Source of the DNA: Alisma plantago-aquatica
Taxonomy: Eukaryota; Streptophyta; Magnoliopsida; Alismatales; Alismataceae
Length of the DNA stretch: 64,000 bases
Direction: 5' to 3'
Assembly: GCA_963693085.1 (NCBI GenBank)
Contig: OY856409.1
Location: 665,971,591-666,035,590, forward strand
The position numbers were made by a program, and so were the translations under genes. Numbering within the stretch: position 1 is the first letter of the stretch; each line of letters begins with the position of its first letter. Shown in pieces: positions 10,390 to 20,700 of the stretch. Under the pieces are notes generated by a model, which was not told where the DNA came from, searched no databases, and saw only the letters and a list, made by a program, of their open reading frames with translations.

Positions 10390-12284
10390 TTCATCAAGAA
10401 ATGGTTTCAACCTTGGTTAGGATTTCCATCGATTTCTTACAACCGATGGCTACCTCCCATCCACTTCTGACACCCCAGATGAACCAAATAGTTAAGAGTC
10501 TACCAATTTGGCCTTCCATCGATTCTCATTATCGATGGCCTCCAGGGAGTACTCGACTTCCCAACCATCAAAACACAATGGACAAAACTTCCATCGAATC
10601 TGCCTACTAAAGACCCACGTATTCCGATGGCTCTCCTGAAGACATACCATCTGAAGGTTGGCTTAAATGACTCTTCTAATGGTTACACTGGGAGGTTTCA
10701 ACCAAATGTGTCTACCTACTTCACTCTCTAATGCATCTCCTGGAGGCCCACCTACCAAAGGATTGACAGGCTCACACCTTCTGATGGTGTGCTTGCTGAA
10801 GCCAACCGATGGTATAGCTGAGCTGCATGTCGATGATGTGCCCACCAATGCTAAATTATGGCTAGGAAGACCAGACGGGTTGACTGATGGCTCGCTTGTG
10901 CCATTGACTACCGATGACGACACTGCATGCATTAATAATTCAATCTGTTAAGTGTGTGCCCCTAGGCACGTACTCAGTAGACTTAGGTTGCAACTGAGGC
11001 CTCTTTATGATTGCCTCAAGCTCCGCACCAAATTATATATATAGGAATCCCCTGCTCCATAGAGGGGGTCGCTTTGTGTGGGATTTGGGTATTGTGGGAT
11101 CAGCGCCAAAGTGTTGTGGTTCTTCTATGCCATTTACCTTTGTCCTCTCCATTGGTTCACAAATTGTGAGGATGAGAGTACAAGGGACGGAGGATCTCGG
11201 TCATCACCAATTAGTGTCTGAATCCTTCTATAAGAGAAGAAGGAAGACGAAGACAACCAACTTCACTGCCATCACCAATTACTGTCTGAATCCTTCTATA
11301 AGAGAAGAAGGAAGACGGAGACAACCAACTTCACTGTCATCACCCGATTCTAAAAGGAGAAGGTCTTCATTGACCCTGATTCATTTGGGGTTGTTGTTGG
11401 TATATCTTTCACCTTCTTCTCAGAATATACTCACCCTCTTCTATTTCCATCTCATTTTCCATCTTCATGTCTCATTCTACTTGTAGTTTCACAATGTCTC
11501 CCGACCACCATGAGTGGCCAGTCATTTAACTTGGGTTGGGAGTAGCCACTAAGACCCTTCCAACATTTAGATACTTATATTAGCTGAATATATTCTACTA
11601 GTCATGTTTATCTCCAAACTCTTGTTCTTAATGCTTCACTTGCATGCTTACATACCTTCTTGAGTTGTTTTATTGTTAATACCTTGAGAGAGTAGTATTA
11701 ACCTACATCTAAGAGTTATGGAGTTGCATGAATGCATGAGAATGTTGGACCGCTTAAGCTAATGATAATATGATTGGCTTGTGATTGTTTGTTTTCCATC
11801 TTGAGAGAGAGACAACCTTACAATCTAGATGTATCCTAAGCTAGAGAGAGGAGGGAATATACACATATGTTCATTGCTTCTAAACTTGCTAAGGGGATAC
11901 AATGGTTGTGAGTATTGCTTGCTGGAGAGAGATCTTAGATGGTGAAAGACAATCCAAGTTTCCTCGCATACTTATTTTCTTATCCTTTATTATTCTTTCT
12001 CTTTTGTATTATTTTTCTTTTAACTTTACTTGTTCGTTGCTTGATTGTTGGAGAATCACCATTCCATAATACACACACCTTACCTTACCCTTAAATTGGT
12101 GTAACTAAGATAAGGATATAAGGATCCTAACACTTATTGTTGTAGTCCTTGTGTTTGATCCCGATCTACTACATCGAACCCTGTTATTATTGTTGTGGGG
12201 GCTTAAGTGTCAGGTTATAAATCTGAAATTCTGATTAATATATATCCACTCCTTTTTGGACGTGCAATTTGGGCTGATCTACTT
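10390..12284 (+). repeat. Athila-like 5' LTR (5'-truncated, ~1.9 kb)
   Basis: Homologous, on the opposite strand, to 36561-38529. The shared part begins TTCATCAAGAAATGG and ends just before a tRNA-Asp-type PBS. About 150 bp present at the outer end of the minus-strand copy (38380-38529) are missing here, so the junction with copia-A is a truncation and not an intact LTR end. A TATA-like run lies at 11034-11043, and an open frame of 159 codons (11007-11486) crosses it but does not survive in the other copy. Short CATCGAT/CGATGG motifs are frequent at 10425-10920. Confidence 0.8.
11203..11338 (+). repeat. 68-bp tandem duplication in the Athila-like LTR
   Basis: Two copies of a 68-bp unit starting ATCACCAATTA (11203-11270 and 11271-11338), differing at a few bases, followed by a partial third start ATCACCCGATT. 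The minus-strand LTR has only one copy (about 37510-37570), so the duplication is specific to this LTR. Confidence 0.85.
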
Positions 12285-12286
12285 TT

Positions 12287-12304
12287 TGGATCCATTTTCG
12301 GGGA
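12287..12304 (+). promoter_or_regulatory. Primer-binding site, tRNA-Asp type (mutated)
   Basis: TGGATCCATTTTCGGGGA followed by CAAGG is a decayed form of the tRNA-Asp site typical of Athila-like elements (TGGCGCCGTTGCCGGGGA). It sets the 5' LTR end at about 12282-12286. Confidence 0.75.
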
Positions 12305-12539
12305 CAAGGTGACCATCTTTGTTAGGAACTTGAGTCTACTAAGCATACACCTATTCCCTAAGTCTAGCAATAGACTTGACCACACATCTTAGATCTAATA
12401 GCTCTTACTCCCTTGAATATTTTGTGTCATACATCTAGTCTGAACTCAATTGTAAGACTTATTTTAGGAAGTTTGAGTAAACTAGATCAAATCACCACCA
12501 ACTGTAAGGACCATTCCTCCTCATAGGGTACCAATCATC

Positions 12540-14060
12540 ACCATCCCAAGGGCAGAGGAGATCCATAATGACCTCAATAATGATCACGATGAGGACCAAC
12601 ATGAGGAAGAATAGGAAGAACAATACCGTGAAATTGAAGATATTCCACATAGTGGAGCCAAAAGAAACAGAAACAACACTGACAAAGAAAATGAAGAGGT
12701 GGAGGCCCTTCTCTTCGTGAGTCAGCTTTCACAAGGACAAATAAATCTAGATTCCCAGTCATCATTCCTCGATTCAACATTGCAAATTTTGAACTTAAGC
12801 TAGTAGTTATTAGTATGATCCATAACAAGAATTTTTGAGGAAATTCTTTGGACGAAAATAGTAACCACAACCTTAATGCTTTTAAAAACATCTATGACAC
12901 AATCAAGATGAATAGAGTGCCACATGTGGTTATCTACTCCAAGGGATTCAATTTCTCTCTAAGACATAGGGATCTATCTTGGTACCTTTCTTTACAGACA
13001 AAAACATCAATGGATGGGCACCTCTAGATGACACCTTTGTCAGCAAGTTCTATGTAGTCGAAAAGACCCTTAGCAATAGGAACATGATCGCTGACTTTAT
13101 GCAGACGTCGGGTGATAACTTGTACAAAGCATGGGAGATATTCCAAGAATACTAGGTGCATAGCCCTCAACAAAACTATGACAAGGGATTCTTGGTAACA
13201 ACCTTCGATAATGGCCTTACCTCTACTAAAAGGATCTCATTAAGTGCCGATGGAGGCAGTGATTTCTTGGGTAAAAACCCAAAAAAAGTATGAAGATAAT
13301 TGACAATGTGGTTGTCCTGCATGCCACATCGTATTATGATAGGAAAATAGCTAACAAGGTTTTTGCTAAAGGGACAATAGCTGAATCTAAGGCTCTAGAT
13401 ATAATAAATGCTAAAATTCAAAAACCACTTCAGACATTCAATAGTGGAAGGATTCTGGTATTAAAGGAAAGAACATAGTTGACAAGGTAACAAAATGTGC
13501 TCTTTGCGAATAAGGAGGCCACTGAGGGGACAACTTCGTCTATACTCAACAATATGAGGATGATGAGAAATATGACACTAAAATATTTCCTATGTCAACA
13601 TTACAATATCAGATCACCCTAGGTTATCTTATGGTAATAAGATGCTGCAGATATTTGCCCACTTTTACACATTCTGAACAACCTATCTAACCAATCATTT
13701 GGGTTTGGTAGAGGGGGTGGACCTTCCAGATTTACTTGGAATGCAAACTATCAGCAAAAGAGGACCAATTTCCAAGGGCAAGGATGGAATTGAAATTTTG
13801 GAAGATCCATACAAGGACAAGGTCAGGGTACCTCTAATCAACATGATTTAATGTTTGAGATGTTTGCCTTTGAGAATAGATAGAACACCATAAACAAACA
13901 ATTAGTCTAGAGTGCTATAAACAATACTTGCTTCCTAAACACGATGTAGTCCATGGGGGGAGCTACAACTCAAATGGACAATATACAAGCCCATAACATA
14001 CAAATCGATCAACAGATGGCACAACTATCTTAGTGAATAAAAAAAATCATAAGGAAAGAT
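12540..14060 (+). pseudogene. Athila-like gag remnant
   Basis: The capsid core reads FSLRHRDLSWYLSL-like sequence near 12945-12990, then DNLYKAWEIFQEY (about 13113-13155) and TTFDNGLTSTKRISLSADGG (about 13198-13258), matching the Athila retrotransposon gag (NLYEAWERFK..., TFYNGL..., DAAAGG). A zinc-knuckle remnant CALCE-GGH follows at about 13496-13530, then a basic, Gly/Asn-rich stretch (13700-13810) as usual after the knuckle, and Q-rich helices to ~14035. Gag forms the virus-like particle in intact elements. Several frames are needed and a stop lies in FQEY-VHS. Confidence 0.8.
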
Positions 14061-14390
14061 TCCATATACCACTGAGAATGCAAAGATGAAAACACTTCGA
14101 TTAGGCAAGTTGTTAGAAGGACCGACAAGTGAGGATACTCAAGAAAAAATCCCTGTCACTGAGACCCTACTGAAGATTGACATAATAGAGGAAGAGGATG
14201 AAGTAGAGGCTGTCAAAGAAAGTTAAGTCAAAGAAAAAATGTAAGGGAAAGAAGCCACTAAGAGAGAAAACTAGATGCAGCTGAAGAATCCATAGCTAAT
14301 ATGGATCCTTATACACCAAGAATCCCCTTCCCATATAAATGCCCACCTAAAAAAGAGATACAAAAAGTCCCTGGAGGATGTGAAGGAACT

Positions 14391-15020
14391 TCACCTGGAC
14401 ATCCCATTCCTAAATGTCATTGAAGAAATTCCCACATACGCCAAATTCTTCAAGGAACTTATCACTAAGAAAAGGTATGGTGATGAAGTAGAAACTGTTA
14501 GACTCACAAAGGTGTCGAGCACTTTTTTGCAACCAAAGATGCCAACTAAATAAAAGGACCTTAGATCTTTCACGATTCCATTCAATGTGGGGGACAATGA
14601 GGTAAGAAAATGTTTAGCAGATCTGGGAGTGAGCTTCAGCCTGATGCCTCTCACATTAGCCTAAAGACTAGGTCTTACTAACATGGTAAAAATTGGATTG
14701 CAAATTCAACTGGAAGATCATTCCTTTAAAAAACCCATAGGAATTGTGGCAGATATTCCCATTCGTGTGGGAACATTCTTCATTCCTTACAATATAGTTG
14801 TTATAGAAACTACAAAAGATCCCACCTACCTGTTGATATTTGGAAGACCATTCCTTTCCAAAGGAAGAGCTCTACTAGATGTTGAATCTGGAACCAATAC
14901 TGTAAGGATAGGGAAAGACTACATTGACTTTCATGTTCAAGACTCCATGAGGGGATCTTCCCTTTTCAATTCAGTCTACTTCATGGATAGTTACAACAAA
15001 TTTTGTGAAGAAGTTTAGGA
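14391..15020 (+). pseudogene. Athila-like aspartic protease domain
   Basis: The plus-strand reading shows PTK-KDLRSFTIPF, then CLADLGVSFSLMPL (about 14608-14650) and an open part at 14683-15018 with PIGIVADIPIRVG, LIFGRPFLSKGRALLDVESG. This is the Athila-type retropepsin, where the motif is DLG and not DTG. The LIFGRPFL...GRALID block is its conserved C-terminal half. Only two stops interrupt it, so this is the best preserved domain of the element. The protease would cut the Gag-Pol polyprotein. Confidence 0.85.
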
Positions 15021-15429
15021 ACAAAATTCTATGTTCAACCCAGTGATAAGAGATCTTAACAACCCTAGTTCCAATGAATAAGACCCAGAGGTTGTTGATA
15101 TATTAGACTTTTTGAATTAATCTGAAGATGATTACAATGATGAAGATGATACAATAATAGAAATGGTGAAATACACTTTGTTGGAGCAAACTCTCGAAGA
15201 GAGAAAAGCTCATAAACCCAAGCCTAAGGTGAAACAACTCCTTGAAGGACTGAAGTACGAGTTTCTAGATAATGAGGAAAAGCATTATGTCTTTAATAAT
15301 TCTTCCTTAATAGAACATCTGTAGGAAAAACTACTAAGTGAATAGAATCTGAGGAGGAAGACGATTGGATATTCTACAAAAGATATTAGAGGCCTATGTC
15401 CAACTGACTGAATGCATAAAATCCATCTC

Positions 15430-16400
15430 GAAGAGAATATGAAACCCCTTACCCAATCTTAGAGAAAGTTTTATCAAAACTTGAGAAAAGTCATCAAAAA
15501 GGAAGTTATCAAACTCTGAGATGATGGAATTATATATCCAATTAGAGATACCAATTGGGTAAGCCTGATCCATTTAGTACCCAAGAAGGGGGGAATGACA
15601 ATGGTAAATAGAGTAAATGGTGATGAAGTTGCAACCAGAACAGTCATAGGTTGGAGAATGTGCATAAATTATAGACAATTAAATGTCGAGGCAAAGAAAG
15701 ATCATTTTCCCCTGCCTTTCATCGAACAAGTTCTAGAACTTTTAGCCCACCACTCATATTTATGTTTCCTCGATGGGTACTCAAGATTTTACCAAGTTCC
15801 CATACACCCATACAATCAAGAAATGACTACATTTACTTGCATTTACGTAACACATCCTTACAGGTGAAAGTCATTTGGGCTTTGCAATGCACCAACAACG
15901 TTCCAACATTGCATGCTTTCTATGTTTGTAGACTTCTTGGAAAACATTTTAGAGGTGTTCATAAATGAATTTTCCATGTATGGAACTAACTTTGATAGTT
16001 TATTAAGTAATCTATCCCAAGTTTTCAAACTATATGAATAAAAATGACTAGTCTTGAACTGGGAGAAGTGGCACTCCATGGTACAAGGAGGAATTATACT
16101 AGGTCATAAAATCTCCAGAAAAGGAATTCAAGTGGACTTCAACAAAGTGGGTGCTATCTCTAATATCCCACCTCCTAAATCTGAAATAGGGGTGAGAAGC
16201 TTTCTTGGACATGCATGATAATTCAAGATATTCATTCAAGACTTCTTTAAAATATCTAAGACCATGTCAAACCTTCTTGTCAAGGATGTCGTTGTTCAAT
16301 ATAATGATGAATGCCTAAAATATTTTGAAACCTTAAAGAATGCTCTGACTTGTGCTCCTATCCTCCAAGCTGTAGATTGGGAGATACCAAGTTAATTTAT
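15430..16400 (+). pseudogene. Athila-like reverse transcriptase, catalytic residues changed
   Basis: Blocks in order: EVIKL-DDGIIYPI, PKKGGMTMV, RTVIGWRMCINYRQLN (about 15640-15690), KDHFPLPFIEQVLE, FLDGYSRFYQVPIHP (about 15769-15813) and MTTFTC. A frameshift follows, then MFVDFLENILEVFINEFSMY (about 15922-15980). The position of the catalytic xxDD box reads F-I-N-E-F (15958-15972), so both metal-binding Asp are replaced. Then LGHKISRKGIQVDFNKV and SFLGHA follow. The match to Athila RT is close in every block. Confidence 0.9.
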
Positions 16401-16705
16401 GTGTGTTGTAAGAGATTACACAGAAGAAGGATCAAAGACACCATGCTATTTATTGTGCAAGTAAAACCCTTGATGAATTAGGTCAACTACACTACATATG
16501 AAAACGAAATGTTAGCAATATTCTATGATTTCGACATGTTTAGGTTTTACCTTACTAGATTGAAGGTGACAGTCTATGCAGACCATTTTGCCATTAATTA
16601 TATGATGGAGAAGAAGGACACTAAGTTGAGACTTTCAACACGGGCACTCCTTCTACATGAGTTTAACCATGAGATTGCTGATAAAAAAGAATAAAAAATG
16701 TTGTG
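16370..16705 (+). pseudogene. Athila-like RNase H remnant
   Basis: Reads YYASKTLDE-GQL.YTTYENEM (about 16455-16512) and then an open piece at 16509-16694 with LAIFYDFDMFRFYL, VTVYADHFAINYMMEKKD and LLLHEFNHEIADKKE. These match the Athila RNase H series (YYASKTL, YTDH..L.YL, LLLQEFD..I.DKKG). A frameshift separates the two halves. Confidence 0.85.
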
Positions 16706-16729
16706 GTTGACCACTTATCATAGATTATC

Positions 16730-18075
16730 ATGACAGGAAACAACTCAATCATGATCAATGATAATTATCCTGACAAAGATTTAATGATGGCAAGGATGAT
16801 TGAACCTAATATGCAATGGTTCATCGATATCCACAATTACCTATGTTGTCAACAATTGTCATTTGATATAATCTATAATGAAAAGAAGAAGTTATTTTTT
16901 GACTTAAAGAACTACCATTGGGACGACTCTATCCTCTTCAAGGATGTGCCAATAACCTGTATTGTTGTTGTATTCGAGAATAAGAGGTATCAAAAATCTT
17001 TTATGAGTACCATTCTTCACCTTATGGTGGGCACTCGGGCAGAGATAGGACTTCTGCAAAGATTTTACAATATGGATTCTATTGCCCATGCTAAGGATGT
17101 ACATGCCTACGTAAAGTCTTGCAAAGAGTGCCAACACATTGGAAACATATCAAGGAGAAATGAGATGCCTCTTTCCGACTAGATAAAGGTAGAAATATTT
17201 GATGTTTGGGGGATCTACTGCATGGGGCCCTTCCCACCATCGAAAGGCAACTAATACATCCTGGTTGCGGTTGATTATGTATCTTAGTGGGTGGAAGCAG
17301 TTGCTACACGCACTTGTGGCTCGAAAGCCATGGCAAAACTATTTGAGAAGATCATCTTCCCAAGACATGGGGTTCCACGCACCATCATAAGTGACGGGGG
17401 ATCCCATTTAGGTGAAAGAAAGTTTGATATTACTGTGAAAGTATGGAGCGAAAAACAAGCTTGCAATGGTTTATCACCCATAGACTTCTGGGGAAGTTGA
17501 AGTTTGAAATAGACAAATCAAATAGATCTTAGAAAAGACTTTTGGGCATACCAAAAGAGATTGGTCCATGAAATTAGATGATTCCCTATGGGAATTTCAT
17601 ACAACTTATAAGACTCCTATTGGGATTACTCCATACAACATGATATCTGGAATGTGTACCACCTACCTTTTGAACTTGATCATAAAGTTTTATGGGCCAT
17701 TAAGTTTCTCAATATGGACCCAAAACTAGCTGGGAAGAAGAGGTTCCTACCGTTATAAGATTGGAATAGCTTAGGTTGGATGTGTATGAGAATGGCAGAA
17801 ATTATAAGCAAAGGACAGAGGTGTGGCATGATACCCACTTGAAAAGAAAAGATATTTCTAAAGGGAATAAATTATTGTTATTCAACTCAAGTATATGAAT
17901 TTTCCCCAGAAAACTCAGGTTCAGATGGTCAGGAGCATTAAAAATGTCAAAAATATATCCATCAGGAATGATAGAAATGTTTGATGACAAGACAACAACG
18001 TTCCATGTGAATGGGCACATGGTAAAAAGGTTCTATGAAGATGTAACATTCACAAGAAGAGATGAGGTTCAATTA
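16730..18075 (+). pseudogene. Athila-like integrase
   Basis: An open part at 16730-17182 carries the zinc-finger region (HAYVKSCKECQHIGNISRRNEMPL), preceded by WFIDIHNYL. The core follows with VEIFDVWGIYCMGPFPPSKG, YILVAVDYVS-WVEAVA and PRTIISDGGSHLGERKFD (about 17190-17430). Then come [19 protein letters not shown] (about 17655-17710), FRWSGALK and VNGHMVKRFYED (about 18008-18045), the C-terminal part. In the first core block the usual 'GIDFMGPF' reads GIYCMGPF, so the first catalytic Asp is lost. Stops replace Lys at two places. Confidence 0.9.
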
Positions 18076-19019
18076 GATGAACCACACCCAACACCAACTG
18101 ACCAAGAGCCACAATGAAACCTAGAGTCATGATGTAACATTACAATTGTATGAGTAGAGTTAAGGTGGCAAAGAGAAAATCAAACCCTAGCCTCCCAGTC
18201 CCATCGAATCAACATGATTAATGATGTTTCCCCATCACCATCAAAAGATGCAAGATCAATGCCAACTTTCACCATAAGAAAGCACTAAACTAAGGTAGAT
18301 CTCTTTGGCATTATCTACACATAAGAACTAAGGTCAGAAGCCATGCCACCAACGAAGGCAGAGCTCAGTCCTCATCCACGTGCAGAACCCTGATGGCATG
18401 ACAAAGGAGTAAAGGAGAGAAAATGACAATGTCGACAATTGGGCACATCCTCTTGCTTCTCCTTTCCTTTTATTCTTACCTACTTCTGTTGCTTCCCTAG
18501 AAGAACACTACCATATGACCTTTCTGCTTCTCCTATGATTGTCACCTTCGGTAGGTGATACCGTATACCCCAATTGGCTTTGTCTCTTCTCACCCCAACA
18601 CATCCCTTTCCTATTAAGGTACCTTCCATCGCAAGACATCTTACCATCAGAAGGAAACTCATCTTCTCTTTTAGCCATCAAGTTAAATGTCCTATTTTTC
18701 AACAACCATTAGAAGACATTAGTGTTTCTCTTATCATCGACTTGTGAAAGGGCCATGATAGGTTGTTTAGAACCATAGATTATTCGGAATCATCAATTCT
18801 ATGAATAATTAGAAGGCGTACCTCTGATCTTTGGTTTCTGGCCCATCGATTGTTGAATCCTTCGATGGACATTCTACTTACCTGTACTCAAAATTTGTGG
18901 ACACCCTAGTCTTATAGAATTAAACCCTACTCACTTCTTCCTGCTTTTTTCAAAATAACGTATTGGTGGAACATTTTTCATGAGATATACATACATATCT
19001 ACATTGCAAACAAGCTAAA
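18076..19019 (+). other. Athila-like spacer between pol and second coding region
   Basis: No coding signal recognised. It carries several copies of the CATCGAT / CTTCGATGG / ATCAGAAGG motif class (about 18550-18870) also seen in the LTR of this element. Minus-strand open frames at 18480-18705 have no support. Confidence 0.5.
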
Positions 19020-20700
19020 ATGGTAGAAAATCTGGGTAAAGAGAAAATCATCCATAAGGGACTCATAGTGATTGAATTGAGCAAGGTCAAGCAAACATTG
19101 AGCAAGGAGGAACTAAAGAGAATAGAGAAATTAAATGATGAGGTTGTCACATAAATCAAAGTCCAAGGGGAGCCAACGCCATCCAATATAATAGACAAGC
19201 TAGAGGCAGAAAAATTGAAGTTCTCAAAGAACCAATTACTGAGGAGACCTCCAATTCTGAGGAGTCAAAGGGTACTAGAAATTTTGAGTATACCCCCTCA
19301 TCTAATCTCAAGAACCCCAAGAAGAGGAAAGAACAAAAACCCCCTCAGGAAGACAAATAGAGCAAGGTGGCTACTGAGGGCAAAACAACAACCCATACAT
19401 GGAAAGTCACCAATACCACTAAGACATCTGACATGGACACCCCCAAGGTGGCCAATGTCATCTACAAACCTAAGTTTGATAACTATTTCGTCCAGAGGGA
19501 TGATGAAGTGCTAAGGTGTTGGGCCATATATTCAAAACAAATCCTTTAGGGCAACATGATTTGGGGATGTCAACACCCTAGTATAAATGGGAATCTATCA
19601 ATGGGTGAAAGAAAATTTGAATGAGGTGGGGCTGTATAAATTTTTTTCTACAACCACTCCTTCTACAAAGAGATTAGGTTGGAGTTCATGTCATCTTTGA
19701 ACAAATTACCTTTCAAGGTAGACAAAATCAAAGAGTGTAGGGGAGGATACAAATTGGCAGTTAGGGTAGTCAAGGATGATTATATTCTAATGGGGAAATG
19801 GTTGAATTCTATCTTTAGGAATACCTCTAAGAAAGTTGAAGCAACAAACAAAGCCAGAACATATAAAGATACCTGAGGATCTCTCACCAACTTGACCTAG
19901 GAAAGGCTGAAAAAGGAGTACCAATTCAGCTCTGGGCAAACAAAAGTAATGCACTCCAGTATAATGCGATCAATGCACATTTTTTTTGCCAATGCCCTTT
20001 TCTATAGGTTAGATATTGGGAATGTAACACAAATGCACCTCCGTATCTTGTGAAGTGTCCTAAAAAAGAAACCAGTTAACAAAAGGCACATTTTAATTGA
20101 CAGATTGGCAACAACAATGGGATGAGATGGATCCTGGGATTTCTACATGGCTGGCCTAATGATGTACATTGTCCACTGACTATGCTACCTAGATGAATTA
20201 AAGAACTTCACTATGTCTAAAGTGGAAATATTAGTGGACATCAAATATCTAACATCCAAAAATGTCTTAAAGAGGAATGAAGATATGTACTTCTATAGAT
20301 TCAAAAGATCAAAAAACTTCATCCCCTTATTTGAGATGAGCAATTATGACTTCAAAAAATTAGTGTTCAAGGATGAAGACATTCTAAAGATGCAGTCAAG
20401 GTTCAATATCTTCCATAGATTAGGGACCAAACACCTATAGAGGAACACATTGAGTAGATAGAAAAAAAGTCTGCATAATCGTGCAAAAGAGTTTTATAGT
20501 CAGAAATCCTAAAAAGACTACAACTAAGCTTAGAAAGAAGAAAATCCGAACACTTGAGGTAATAACAATAGAAGAAGAGGTGGCTCAACCAACAACCATC
20601 CCAGCCATCACATCCGTATAAAAACCAACAAAATACCACCCAAAGTCCAATCGGAATTTTAAGTGACAAGAGCACCCTTAGTAGAATTAAGTGTGGCATC
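19020..20700 (+). pseudogene. Second coding region of the Athila-like element, N-terminal part (putative plant transposon-protein-like fold)
   Basis: A reading frame can start at ATG 19020 (MVENLGKEKIIHKGLIVIEL...). After one frameshift near 19230 it continues with a Lys-rich stretch (KNPKKRKEQKPP), FDNYFVQRDDEVLRCWAIYS, then after another shift EFMSSLNKLPFKVD, YKLAVRVVKDDYILMGKWLN, FFANALFYRLDIGNVTQMHL and KKPVNKRHILIDRLA to about 20440. The 19676-20440 part stays in one frame with about five stops, so it was clearly coding. The block order resembles the 'putative plant transposon protein' domain found in extra ORFs of Athila-type elements; this is from memory and unconfirmed. The function is unknown; an envelope-like or accessory role is often proposed for this position. 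Confidence 0.55.

Noticed and set aside
11007..11486. 159-codon open frame, the longest of the window
   Set aside because: Lies across the TATA region and the 68-bp duplication of an LTR, has no family motif, and is not kept in the homologous minus-strand LTR.
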